Below, in pieces: positions 1 through 8,513 of a stretch of DNA of 64,000 bases. The translations under genes and the position numbers were made by a program. The notes below the pieces were generated by a model. That model worked only from the letters and a program-made list of their open reading frames with translations, made no database searches and was not told where the DNA came from. How positions within the stretch are numbered: position 1 is the first letter of the stretch; every line of letters begins with the position of its first letter. Source of the DNA: Proteiniphilum acetatigenes DSM 18083 (GTDB taxonomy: Bacteria; Bacteroidota; Bacteroidia; Bacteroidales; Dysgonomonadaceae); assembly GCF_000380985.1 (NCBI RefSeq), contig NZ_KB905706.1:36440-100439 (forward strand), read 5' to 3'.

Positions 1-1068
1 TTCTTCGGTCTCTCCTACTCCGGCCACTTCGGGATTGGTATAGACCACACCCGGAATGGCATTATAACGCATGATATCGCTTCTGCCGGTGAGGTTATTC
101 ACCACCACCTCTCCTTCACGACTTGCCGTATGAGCCAGCAACGAAAAACCGGTTACATCGCCAGCAGCAAAAACACCGGGGACATTGGTACGCATCTTTT
201 CATCCACCTTGATACCGCCACGCAATAACTCTACTCCCAGGTTTTCCAACCCGAATCCTTGCGTAACGGGACGACGACCAACACTCAGTAATATCTTTTC
301 ACCTTCTATTGTTTCCGTTTTTCCGTCTTTCTCAAACACGACCTTGTGACCATCTACCTGTGTCACCTTTGCGTTCAGATGGAACGTAATTCCTTTCTTT
401 GTATAGATTTCCCGAAGCATGGCAGAAATCTCCACATCGAGTCCTCCAAGAATTTCCGGAAGCATTTCCACTACAGCAACCCGGGTTCCCAGACTGTTGT
501 AGAAACTGGCAAACTCCATACCAATCACCCCTCCGCCAATAACAACAAGAGATTCGGGCCGTTCGGTCAGCTCAAGTATCTCGCGGTTGGTAACGATGAT
601 TTCTCCCGCTTCCTGCAGCCCTGGTATTGGAGGCACGGATGCTTCCGATCCTGTACAGATAAGGAGATTTTTTCCTATATATTTTTCACCATTACTGGTT
701 ATCTCAATCCCCTCCGATGAGCGTCCGTTGATAACGGCTTCTCCCTTTATCACCGTCACTTTGTTGGATTTCATCTTGCTTTCTACACCAAGTACGAGTT
801 TACGTACCACTTTCTTTTTACGGGAGACCATTTTTCCATAATCAAAACGGATATTATCTCCAAAAACACCATAGAGATCCCCGTGCAAAGCGTTTTCATA
901 AGTCTTGGCACTATAAAGCAGTGTTTTGGTGGGAATACAACCTTCATTCAGACATACCCCACCCATCGCTTTTTTCTCAAACAGTATCACATTCAACCCT
1001 TTATGTCCGGCCCGTTCCGCCGCAACATACCCGGCAGGGCCTCCACCGATAATCAGTAAATCGTACAT
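1..1068 (-). CDS. lpdA: Dihydrolipoyl dehydrogenase (E3), 3' end outside window
   Basis: The gene encodes the FAD-dependent disulfide oxidoreductase that reoxidises dihydrolipoyl groups on E2, reducing NAD+, in 2-oxoacid dehydrogenase complexes. The reading frame opens with an ATG at 1068 and runs through 356 codons to the window edge without a stop, so roughly the last quarter (dimerisation domain with the His-Glu pair) is missing. Visible are an N-terminal FAD-binding GGGPAG near residue 8, the redox pair C39/C44 in GGVCLNEGCIPTK, the NAD-binding VIGGGVIGMEFAS and the second FAD motif AAGDV. It lies downstream of the E2 gene on the same strand, separated by 186 bp that carries short-period repeats. 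The family assignment is secure; which 2-oxoacid complex it serves cannot be told. Confidence 0.93.
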   Translation of the reverse strand, partial: MYDLLIIGGGPAGYVAAERAGHKGLNVILFEKKAMGGVCLNEGCIPTKTLLYSAKTYENALHGDLYGVFGDNIRFDYGKMVSRKKKVVRKLVLGVESKMKSNKVTVIKGEAVINGRSSEGIEITSNGEKYIGKNLLICTGSEASVPPIPGLQEAGEIIVTNREILELTERPESLVVIGGGVIGMEFASFYNSLGTRVAVVEMLPEILGGLDVEISAMLREIYTKKGITFHLNAKVTQVDGHKVVFEKDGKTETIEGEKILLSVGRRPVTQGFGLENLGVELLRGGIKVDEKMRTNVPGVFAAGDVTGFSLLAHTASREGEVVVNNLTGRSDIMRYNAIPGVVYTNPEVAGVGETEE

Positions 1069-1077
1069 AATATTTTC

Positions 1078-1114
1078 TTTAGAGCCAAGAACCAGGAATC
1101 AAGAGCCAGGATTA
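1078..1114. repeat. Degenerate 7-bp periodic repeat A
   Basis: The spacer between the E2 and E3 genes begins with AGCCAAG/AACCAGG/AATCAAG/AGCCAGG, four variants of one heptamer in phase. The opposite orientation of the same words appears at 1232-1256, so the two arrays flank the spacer as an imperfect inverted pair. The function is unknown. Confidence 0.6.
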
Positions 1115-1231
1115 TAAAGGCTATATTCAGACCGGTTACCGGCATAATTTATTATTTAAAACATTTCTAAAACCATTTACCATATATAACAACCAAGCAC
1201 CCAACAATTCATTAAAACTTTGTATCTTTTG

Positions 1232-1256
1232 TCTTGAATCTTGGCTCTTGGTTCTT
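1232..1256. repeat. Degenerate 7-bp periodic repeat B overlapping the E2 stop
   Basis: TCTTGAA/TCTTGGC/TCTTGGT/TCTTATA is seen in phase. On the minus strand the last unit supplies part of the E2 stop codon (1255-1257), so the array abuts the coding sequence directly. It is the inverted counterpart of the array at 1078-1114. Confidence 0.6.
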
Positions 1257-2601
1257 ATATTTCAAATTCCAGATTTTCTATTTCTATGGCAATCTGCTTC
1301 AGGAAGCGTGTAGCTTCTCCTCCGTCTAATGAACGATGATCGTAAGTAAGACTCAGTCCGATAAAAGGAACAAAAGCATATACATCGTCACCAATATCTT
1401 TTGGACGCAGTACGATGGTATTCACACCCAGGATAGCCGATTGAGGCAGGTTAATGACCGGCGTGAACATCTCCACGCCATAATTTCCCAGGTTCGAAAC
1501 GGTAAACGAACCCGCTTCCGGAGAAAGTATATCGGGATTCACGCTTCCGTTCCTGCAAGCAGCAGCAATTTCCTTGAACTGTCGGGCCAAACCGGTAATG
1601 GACAGATCATCAGCATTACGTATGACCGGCACCATCAATCCTCTTTCGGTGTCTACCGCCAATCCAAGATGTATTTTACTAAAATAGCGGATACTGTCAC
1701 CCAGAAAATGGGTATTTACATTGGGAAACTTCTTCAGCGCCCTGATGACTGAGAAGCAGACCATATCGTTCAATGTGATATTGATGTCAAGGCTTCCCTC
1801 TTCAAGCATTGCTTTTGCTTTTTTTCTAAGCACTAATATTCTTCTGGCATCCGCACCCAAATGGTGGGTTAACTGCGCCGAATTTTGCAGGGAAGCGTGC
1901 ATAGAACGGGCGATGATCTTGCGCATATTGGATATCTTCCGTTCTTCGTAATCCTTTCCGTAAACACTGTTCACAGGAACGGACAGATCGGAAGCCCGGG
2001 CCGTACCTGCAAGCCCCGTTCCGGACGACTGCGGCAGCATACCTTGTTCCGCAGCCAGTTTTTTTGCCAGCGGTGTCATCTTCGGTCGATCATGCAAGAC
2101 CGCCTGTATATCCTTTTCTATAATACGTCCCTTAGGACCGCTCCCTGAAAGGCCGGAAGTATCCACAGCGTTTTTCTCTGCCAATTTTCTGGCACGCGGG
2201 GAAACAGGACTTCTTCCCGATTGTACGGTAAAGGGGGTAGAACTCTCTTTTTGTTCTTGTTTTTCACTTGTTAAAGAGTCTGCAGGTCGGGATTCCATAG
2301 ACACGCCTTTATTCCCCTCAGCCGGAGATTCACGCCCGACCAACAATGAAGAAATATCTTCTCCAGGTTCTCCGATCACCATCATATTTTCCAATACGGG
2401 CACTTCATCGCCTTCGCTGTAAAAACATTCGAGTACGACTCCCCCCGCAGGGGCTTCTTCTTCAAACGAAGCCTTATCCGTCTCATAAGAAAATAGTATA
2501 TCTCCTTTTTGCACGGTATCACCTTTTTTCTTTTTCAGTTCGGTAATGATACAACTTTCCACTGATTGCCCCTGTTTGGGCATGATTACTACAACTGCCA
2601 T
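1255..2601 (-). CDS. 2-oxoacid dehydrogenase complex E2 (dihydrolipoamide acyltransferase)
   Basis: This is the core acyltransferase of a pyruvate- or branched-chain-type complex; it moves the acyl group from lipoyl-lysine to CoA. Residues 1-80 form a lipoyl domain with the lipoylation lysine K43 in ETDKA. After a linker, residues about 132-168 form a peripheral-subunit-binding domain (SPRARKLAEKN...GPKGRI). A second, weaker copy of that pattern follows at about 175-206 (TPLAKKLAAEQG...GTARASDL). The catalytic domain fills the rest and ends with DHRSLDGGE, H422 being the expected catalytic histidine. The 448 aa length fits one lipoyl domain plus a duplicated binding domain. E3 follows downstream. 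No E1 gene is in the window, so substrate specificity (acetyl or branched acyl) stays open. Confidence 0.92.
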   Translation of the reverse strand: MAVVVIMPKQGQSVESCIITELKKKKGDTVQKGDILFSYETDKASFEEEAPAGGVVLECFYSEGDEVPVLENMMVIGEPGEDISSLLVGRESPAEGNKGVSMESRPADSLTSEKQEQKESSTPFTVQSGRSPVSPRARKLAEKNAVDTSGLSGSGPKGRIIEKDIQAVLHDRPKMTPLAKKLAAEQGMLPQSSGTGLAGTARASDLSVPVNSVYGKDYEERKISNMRKIIARSMHASLQNSAQLTHHLGADARRILVLRKKAKAMLEEGSLDINITLNDMVCFSVIRALKKFPNVNTHFLGDSIRYFSKIHLGLAVDTERGLMVPVIRNADDLSITGLARQFKEIAAACRNGSVNPDILSPEAGSFTVSNLGNYGVEMFTPVINLPQSAILGVNTIVLRPKDIGDDVYAFVPFIGLSLTYDHRSLDGGEATRFLKQIAIEIENLEFEI

Positions 2602-2970
2602 TTACGCATGATTTAAGTATGCAAATATAATGAAAGCCGAGGGATAAGTCAAGCTTGCTTGAAGCTTATCCGAGGCGTATCTTATATTCTACAAATATAC
2701 ATAATTTTGACTACCGTCAACTGTGCTGAACTATGCTGACACAAAGATATCATTATCTATGGTAGAATCCAAAGATAAATGCCATTAAATTAATAGACAA
2801 TATTTTCGGATATTTAAAGATCATTCTATTCATTACATTTAATTGAGCCACACAGAAAGCATCGGCAAATATACAGAATTTGCTTTCGCTGTCGATTCAA
2901 TAATTGATCTTTCATATATTCTTTTTGATACAATACTTTATTTTAAAAACAAAATTCATCAGATAAATAA
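2602..2970. other. Intergenic region 5' of E2 and 3' of the GxGYxYP gene
   Basis: These 369 bp carry no coding frame I would support. At 2643-2672 there is an imperfect hairpin (GGATAAG...CTTATCC enclosing TCAAGC/GCTTGA) just upstream of the E2 promoter candidate. At 2865-2883 GCAAAT and ATTTGC form an inverted repeat around 7 bases. The rest is AT-rich. Confidence 0.5.
2622..2652 (-). promoter_or_regulatory. Candidate Bacteroidota promoter of the E2 gene
   Basis: On the minus strand TATATTTG (2629-2622) matches the TAnnTTTG -7 element, and a TTG (2652-2650) lies 20 bases further upstream at the -33 position. The E2 start codon is about 20 bases downstream. The -33 part sits within the hairpin at 2643-2672. 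Confidence 0.5.
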
Positions 2971-4881
2971 TTATTCCATTTCTATTTTGCCGGTGGCTGC
3001 AGCCGGATTCTGACGGAGCCAGATCCGGTACAACTCAAAAAATGTCGGAGCATCCAGCAGTTCAATATCAGGGTCTGCCGAATGCAGTTCATCCATAAAT
3101 TCAACATACCAGGTAGGTGTCTTAAGAATATTCCTGAACCAATGAAAAGGTACCGGTCTTACTCTTACCCTGTCTAACATATGCTGGACAGCAATTTTGG
3201 GATCATCGGCAATAATATCATAATCAGATCGTAATACAGGCATATCGCCATGTAACAGAGTCAAAGGCACTTTTTGCGGTACAATGCCGTCAGGACTGAA
3301 TGAGGCATAACAATCAAGTCCTTCCTTAGAAAGACCCGGGGCGGTTCCGTCGATGATAAAACCGGTGATTGTTAAATCCCAGCGCTCGTAGTAAGGTTTA
3401 CAATGATTTGCCCAGCTATCTAATCCCGATTTAAAACCAGATTCTCTAGGTTCCTGTAACATTCCCGGCATAAGATAACCCGCGCCGTTGTCGGCAGCTA
3501 CAAAATAGTCATTGTGTGTCGCACTTTCCCGGTAATAATCCAGCGCCATCGGCACCCTGTTTTCCAGCACCGGGCTAATCGCCCACATCATAGGCACTTT
3601 CCCCCTGTTTTCGTCATCCCAAATGGAGGGCGTACGTTGAACCACCCATGAAGAGGCATCATAATCTCCCACATAAAATATAAAAAAGTTCCTTCCCTTG
3701 AAATCGACCTTTCCATCTTCATCTAAATATCCTCTTTGTTTCAACTCTTCCAGGGACACTCTTCGTTGAGGATATCTTTCCTTCAACGGGAAATGAGTCC
3801 AGAAGGAAGCATTTGCCAAGGCTCCGTACCCAATGGCATCGGCATCCTTAAACGCATTATAGGCTCCGATCAATTTAGAAAATTCCCATTCGGTGGCTAC
3901 ATCTTCATGTATTCCCCCCGCGTGCTGCGTATATTTAAAAGCCCATGACGGGAAACCACCTATATAGCACATCTTTTCACCCTTATTGATCCTGTAGGCC
4001 TCACTCAAGAACTCTTTCAGCGTATTCAGGTCGGTACCCGTTACCTGCGTTTCATCATCAGTGGCCGGCTCATCACCCCAGGGAGATAAATCGAAGAAAA
4101 AAGCTTTCTTACTCACGAAGAAATCATGATTGGTAAGGGTATGATGGTTTACCACCGTAGCCGTTGGTTTTTCCCGCCATTTCTGGTCGATATAATAAGC
4201 ACCAAACTCACCTGAACAGCGGTTAGTCTTCATATAATTCTCGATAAACCATATATAAGGATCATTTTTTAAGGATCCGGTCGACATCCGATCCGTCCCG
4301 GGTATAATGCCGGTGCCTGTAAAAAGGGGTGTACCGTTTTCTTTGATCAGCCTTGCTATCACTTTCAGTTTAGGCCCATTGAGTACTATACGTGAATACA
4401 GGCTGTTAGGATCAGTATCATAACGAACAGCTATCAGATTTTCAATTCCCGCCACAGCTGAAGCCACGTTACTGGTCGATGCAATGGATGAATCATATAA
4501 CACGACACCATTGATATCTTTTCTATATGCCTCTATCAATTGTATAATATCCTGATATACCACAGTATCTTTTTCATGCAGCCATCTTCCGGGCTCCCGG
4601 TATTTATCCCACCAATAGCTGTCTATATCTATACCGTGGGTAACAATATAATGTATAAATAGGCACGGACCTTTTCTGTTTACAATTCCCTGTAAAGTGG
4701 CGACAGCATGGATATCATCCCATAAACTCCCGACTTGCTGTGTATCATTCAAATCATAAGAGAGGGTATATCTCAAATCATACACTCCGATAACATTCTG
4801 TTCTTTACAAGAAATCAGAATACATAGAATAACGGGGAGCAGAACTAACGCTGCAGCCAGATAACCTATTGTTTTTTTCAT
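2971..4881 (-). CDS. GxGYxYP-type lipoprotein, putative glycoside hydrolase-like
   Basis: This 636 aa protein has a lipoprotein signal (about 18 hydrophobic residues ending in LISC, so Cys25 would be lipidated) and should sit in the outer membrane or face the periplasm. Around residue 460 it contains NGAGYLMPG, matching the motif that names the GxGYxYP families, which Pfam labels as putative glycoside hydrolases without a proven activity. The N-terminal half (SYDLNDTQQVGSL, ATLQGIVNRKGPCLFI) fits the matching N-terminal domain. It lies 34 bp downstream of the GH92 alpha-mannosidase on the same strand, so it is probably co-transcribed and works on the same glycan. The catalytic residues and reaction are unknown. 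Confidence 0.75.
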   Translation of the reverse strand: MKKTIGYLAAALVLLPVILCILISCKEQNVIGVYDLRYTLSYDLNDTQQVGSLWDDIHAVATLQGIVNRKGPCLFIHYIVTHGIDIDSYWWDKYREPGRWLHEKDTVVYQDIIQLIEAYRKDINGVVLYDSSIASTSNVASAVAGIENLIAVRYDTDPNSLYSRIVLNGPKLKVIARLIKENGTPLFTGTGIIPGTDRMSTGSLKNDPYIWFIENYMKTNRCSGEFGAYYIDQKWREKPTATVVNHHTLTNHDFFVSKKAFFFDLSPWGDEPATDDETQVTGTDLNTLKEFLSEAYRINKGEKMCYIGGFPSWAFKYTQHAGGIHEDVATEWEFSKLIGAYNAFKDADAIGYGALANASFWTHFPLKERYPQRRVSLEELKQRGYLDEDGKVDFKGRNFFIFYVGDYDASSWVVQRTPSIWDDENRGKVPMMWAISPVLENRVPMALDYYRESATHNDYFVAADNGAGYLMPGMLQEPRESGFKSGLDSWANHCKPYYERWDLTITGFIIDGTAPGLSKEGLDCYASFSPDGIVPQKVPLTLLHGDMPVLRSDYDIIADDPKIAVQHMLDRVRVRPVPFHWFRNILKTPTWYVEFMDELHSADPDIELLDAPTFFELYRIWLRQNPAAATGKIEME

Positions 4882-4915
4882 TTAAACAATTCATTTATCA
4901 CTCATTAAACAATAT

Positions 4916-7150
4916 TTAAAACCCCTGCATGTCTGCGGCCGATGGAGGAGGTGATTCCAATCCCCAGTCTTTATTCGGACGATCTCCCATGATCAGTTCC
5001 AATGTACCGCCATTGACTAAGTCCTCATGCATGAACCAGGTACGATTCAACGGTTGACCGTTCAGTGTAGCCGATTGTATATATTTATTACTCCCCGAAG
5101 CATTTTCGGCCTTCACAGTGAAAACCTTCCCATTATCCAGTTTGATGCTCGATTTTGTAAAGATAGGGCTGCCAATCGTATAAACCGGGATGCCGGGGGA
5201 TACCGGATAGAACCCTAATTGCGAGAAGACCACAAACGCGGTCATACCGCCGCCGTCTTCATCACCGGGGATACCCATCAGGTCGTTACGGAACCAGCTT
5301 TCAAGCAGCATACGTATACGTTTCTGCGTTTTCCATGGCTGACCGGCATAATTATAGAGGTAAGGAATATGAAAACTGGGCTCGTTTCCCATTACAAACT
5401 GGCCGACATTCCCTGTAGCATCGGGATGGATGGCATAATACTGCCATTTGGGTAATTTCAAATCCTCCACAAACAATTGATCCAACTTTTCAATAAAAGG
5501 CTGATTGCCTCCGAACAGGTCAATCAGGTCGGCAATATTGTGGTGTACATCCCAGATATATGTCCAGGCATTGTTTTCATCATAGTAGGCCCTGGCACCA
5601 ATCCCTCCGGAAAATATATAATCGAATGGCTGTATGAATTTACCCTCCTTATCTTTCGGGTGAAAGAAACCCGTTTCTTTATTGAACAGATGGCGGTAGT
5701 TGAATGCACGGTTCAGGAAGAACCGGTAATCATCCTCTTTCTCCAGCGATTTTGCCATCTGTGCAATGCTCCAGTCATCATATGAAGCCGCCTGAGTTAC
5801 TGCCACTGCATTTCGTTTTTCAAAATCACTGACAACAGGTACGGTCTCCTTTTCATCAGGATAAAGCGCAGGGAACCATCCATACTCATGATAGAAATCA
5901 TCCAGTTCTGTTTTTGGAGCGCGTGCCCAGGGGATCATAGTTTCGGTCAGCACAGTATTCTTCATCCCCTCGAAAGCCTTTTCCACATCAAATTGAATAC
6001 CCTTGGCCAGTGCGTCGGCAAACATCACGGCGGCATGGTTGCCGTTCATACAATGTGCATCACCGAATACACAGGGAAATGTAGGCATCCATTTCTCTGC
6101 GGAATGTTCATACATCCGGATATAGGAAGCCAGCTTTTCTTCCTGCGCCCTTGGATTCAGGATCGTTTGCAACGGATGCAGTGCCAGATAATTATCCCAG
6201 ATCCAATCGTCTGTCCAGAACGGAATACCTTCATCATCGTGCACTTTCCCATCGAAACCGTTGTAATACTTCCCGTCTTCCGATATATTGATCATACGTT
6301 CGTGTGCGCGGTACAGTGAGGTATAAAAGACTGTTTTCTGGTCTTCGGTAGCACCTTCCACCTCTATTTTCCCCAAAGTTCTGTTCCATTGCGCACGGGC
6401 AGCCTTTGCCAGTGCATCGATATCATAACCGGGAACCTCTTTTTCCATATTCCGACGTGCCTGTTCTTCGCTGATATATGAGATACCGTATCGTATGCGC
6501 ACTTCTTTCACGTTCTTATCGAATGCGGCATAACAGGCTTTCCGGCTTTCCGTATCCCGGTTGCCTGTCTCCACAGGCTCCTGGTCGAACTCAAGATAAA
6601 AATAGTGCTTTGTTCCATGATACATTTCATATCCGTGCATAGTATTACCCTGGGCATGTAATTCTCCGTTTCCGACCGTACGTAGCATAACATATCGGGG
6701 AGCCTCTTCCTCAAAAGTCAGGGCGAATACCGCTCCACGGGCAGCCGGTGCAAAACGGGCCGTGATGCCATGATCGTCCAGATATACCGAATAGTGATAG
6801 GGTGTGGACTCTTCATGGTCGTAACGATAATTCAGGTTGGGCGTCAGCCCATCCGGTTCGCCGCAGTAGGGCATCAGGTACAACACATCACCCTGACGGT
6901 GCGAAGGTACATTCAGCGGCAATCCTTCCATACGGTCGGTGACAAATTCCCTATGAGCAGGGATCATACGCAACATACTGTTAGGCAGGTGCGTCACCGG
7001 GAATGTGGGAACCAAAAGAATACTGATATTGCCGATACGGTTATTCACGTAATCGACCGGCTCTTTTTTCCGGCTGGAAGTGGTTGTCATCTTCCCGCAA
7101 CTATTCAATATTATTCCAAACAGGACTACGAATAAAATTATTTTCTTCAT
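4916..7150 (-). CDS. GH92 family exo-alpha-mannosidase, lipoprotein
   Basis: This is a calcium-dependent inverting exo-alpha-mannosidase family abundant in Bacteroidota that releases D-mannose from alpha-mannosides such as N-glycan or fungal mannan branches. The 744 aa length is normal for the family. The signal ends in ILNSC, so Cys18 is probably lipidated. The family hallmarks are clear: WTDDWIWDNYLALHP, NGNHAAVMFADA, GNEPSFHIPYLYNYAGQ near residue 588 (the Glu is the expected general acid) and GDEDGGGMTAFVVFSQLGFYPV near 628 (the Asp residues match the proposed base pair). The usual N-terminal NTFPGA-type segment is altered to NISILLVPTFPVTHLPNS. It follows the isomerase/kinase/dehydrogenase genes after a 191 bp repeat-rich gap. 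The exact linkage specificity cannot be read from sequence. Confidence 0.92.
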   Translation of the reverse strand: MKKIILFVVLFGIILNSCGKMTTTSSRKKEPVDYVNNRIGNISILLVPTFPVTHLPNSMLRMIPAHREFVTDRMEGLPLNVPSHRQGDVLYLMPYCGEPDGLTPNLNYRYDHEESTPYHYSVYLDDHGITARFAPAARGAVFALTFEEEAPRYVMLRTVGNGELHAQGNTMHGYEMYHGTKHYFYLEFDQEPVETGNRDTESRKACYAAFDKNVKEVRIRYGISYISEEQARRNMEKEVPGYDIDALAKAARAQWNRTLGKIEVEGATEDQKTVFYTSLYRAHERMINISEDGKYYNGFDGKVHDDEGIPFWTDDWIWDNYLALHPLQTILNPRAQEEKLASYIRMYEHSAEKWMPTFPCVFGDAHCMNGNHAAVMFADALAKGIQFDVEKAFEGMKNTVLTETMIPWARAPKTELDDFYHEYGWFPALYPDEKETVPVVSDFEKRNAVAVTQAASYDDWSIAQMAKSLEKEDDYRFFLNRAFNYRHLFNKETGFFHPKDKEGKFIQPFDYIFSGGIGARAYYDENNAWTYIWDVHHNIADLIDLFGGNQPFIEKLDQLFVEDLKLPKWQYYAIHPDATGNVGQFVMGNEPSFHIPYLYNYAGQPWKTQKRIRMLLESWFRNDLMGIPGDEDGGGMTAFVVFSQLGFYPVSPGIPVYTIGSPIFTKSSIKLDNGKVFTVKAENASGSNKYIQSATLNGQPLNRTWFMHEDLVNGGTLELIMGDRPNKDWGLESPPPSAADMQGF

Positions 7151-7164
7151 TTCAATTAAATTTT

Positions 7165-7209
7165 AGAACCAAGACTATAGAAATTCAAAATTCAAGATTC
7201 AAGATTTTT
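7165..7209. repeat. Degenerate 7-bp periodic repeat C
   Basis: AGAACCAAGA is followed by in-phase ATTCAAA/ATTCAAG/ATTCAAG/ATTTTTC, just upstream of the GH92 start codon (minus strand). The words are the same family as those at 1078, 1232 and 13442. Confidence 0.55.
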
Positions 7210-7299
7210 CAAACTAAATAATTTACTGATTATTAATACATTAAACCTACGCCATCTTCTTGACTTCTTTATTAATTAGTACATTAATCAACACTACTT

Positions 7300-7335
7300 C
7301 CCGATAAATCGGGACAAGTTATTCCGACTTGTCGG
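7300..7335. terminator. Paired small palindromes downstream of the mtlD-like gene
   Basis: CCCGATaaATCGGG (7300-7313) and CCGACttGTCGG (7324-7335) lie 3' of the minus-strand mtlD-like gene, and GACAAGT/ACTTGTC can also pair across 7313-7333. They could fold into alternative hairpins and slow transcription into the GH92 gene. There is no strong T-run, so an intrinsic terminator is only possible. Confidence 0.35.
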
Positions 7336-7341
7336 GATCAT

Positions 7342-8508
7342 TTAGTTTTTCCTTCCCACCTTCCCACTTTCCCACCTTATCTTACACACATTCTCCAATA
7401 TATACCGGGGACCTCTTACTGCCTCCTCAAAGAACAATCTGTCCGAAGGGAAGTAATTACCGTTTTCATCTTTAGCCCTGAAAGATATTCCTGCGATAAT
7501 TGCATTCAGGATCAGGTGATAAGGTTTTCCCAGCCGGACAGCAGCATGGACAGGAGCAGCCAATCGGTCTTCCGGGCCCAGTTTCCGGTACAGGTCACAC
7601 CCCACACGAAACAGGGTATCTTTTAAACTTTTATTTCTGAATCGACATATCAGGTCATCTATATGTTCTTTCAGCTGGGTCAGGGTAAACTCTTCCGGAT
7701 ATAATGACCGTAGGATTTCAGCAGATTGCAGCATTGTTTGCCTCACGGTATCAAGAAGTTCTTGATCTTCGAGTACTTCACAGATATAAACAGCATCCGG
7801 ATATTTTTTAAACCCAAGATAAGCCGTCGCAGCATGCCCTAAATTGTGGATAAAAAGTTTGCGGTCGACCCAGGCTTTGATATTCTCTTTGGGCGCCAGA
7901 AAAGGAATATCGGGAATTGGGTTTTTAAATCCGTTTTTTGCAACGATCAAAGAGTTATAAGATTCGGCAAATACCTGTAACGGATCCTCCTCGATATCCT
8001 TTTGTGTCATGATAGGCACCATCTTTCCAATGCTCGTTTCCACTAATCCCACCAATTTTTCCAATGGATAATCCGGCGGCAACTGTTTTTCCAATTCTTT
8101 CCGGATAAGCCTATCCGCGTTTCTTATATTCTCTGCTATAATTATATCCAGGGGTACATCTCCATATTTTTCCCGTCGGATAACTAATGATCTGGCCAGC
8201 AGAGGAATCACTGTGCCTACTCCCTGTTGTCCCACGGAAAGGGACATAATTTTTGTATTATTCAACTCGGACATAAGTTGTTCCTCTTCATCAAGGTATA
8301 TACCTTTTATATTACGAATGATCAGCAACTCATCCTCTTCTCCGTTTTTGATGACTATCCGGTATTGTTTCTGTTGATTTATCAGATCGACCAATTGCTT
8401 ATTGATATCCACAAAAACGACTTCATACCCTGACAAATTGAATACCTGCCCTATAAAAGAGCGCCCAATCTTCCCGGCTCCAAAAATAACAATTTTTCTC
8501 TCATTCAT
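7342..8508 (-). CDS. mtlD: Mannitol-1-phosphate 5-dehydrogenase-like polyol dehydrogenase
   Basis: This is an NAD-dependent long-chain polyol dehydrogenase of 388 aa. Known members interconvert mannitol-1-phosphate and fructose-6-phosphate in the cytoplasm. The nucleotide-binding motif IVIFGAGKIGRSFIG is at 6-20, and the family's Lys-Asn-His signature is present as K217, N222 and H225 in RKLFIHNLGHAA. It is encoded 5 bp downstream of the PfkB kinase, in one operon with the lyxose/mannose isomerase, so a fructose-6-phosphate substrate fits the context. The last residues (about GKVGRKN) are encoded by an 8-bp tandem repeat at 7352-7375, suggesting the natural 3' end was replaced or extended. 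A tagaturonate/fructuronate reductase-type activity is less likely given the length and motifs. Confidence 0.82.
   Translation of the reverse strand: MNERKIVIFGAGKIGRSFIGQVFNLSGYEVVFVDINKQLVDLINQQKQYRIVIKNGEEDELLIIRNIKGIYLDEEEQLMSELNNTKIMSLSVGQQGVGTVIPLLARSLVIRREKYGDVPLDIIIAENIRNADRLIRKELEKQLPPDYPLEKLVGLVETSIGKMVPIMTQKDIEEDPLQVFAESYNSLIVAKNGFKNPIPDIPFLAPKENIKAWVDRKLFIHNLGHAATAYLGFKKYPDAVYICEVLEDQELLDTVRQTMLQSAEILRSLYPEEFTLTQLKEHIDDLICRFRNKSLKDTLFRVGCDLYRKLGPEDRLAAPVHAAVRLGKPYHLILNAIIAGISFRAKDENGNYFPSDRLFFEEAVRGPRYILENVCKIRWESGKVGRKN
7352..7375. repeat. 8-bp tandem repeat forming the 3' end of the mtlD-like gene
   Basis: CTTCCCAC/CTTCCCAC/TTTCCCAC are three units in phase on the plus strand. 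Read on the minus strand they encode the dehydrogenase's C-terminal residues before the stop at 7344-7342. This looks like an intergenic repeat that has entered a coding end. Confidence 0.65.
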
Positions 8509-8513
8509 TGAGT

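Noticed and set aside
5888..6319. 143-codon plus-strand frame inside the GH92 gene
   Set aside because: It is a shadow of the well-supported minus-strand GH92 coding sequence.
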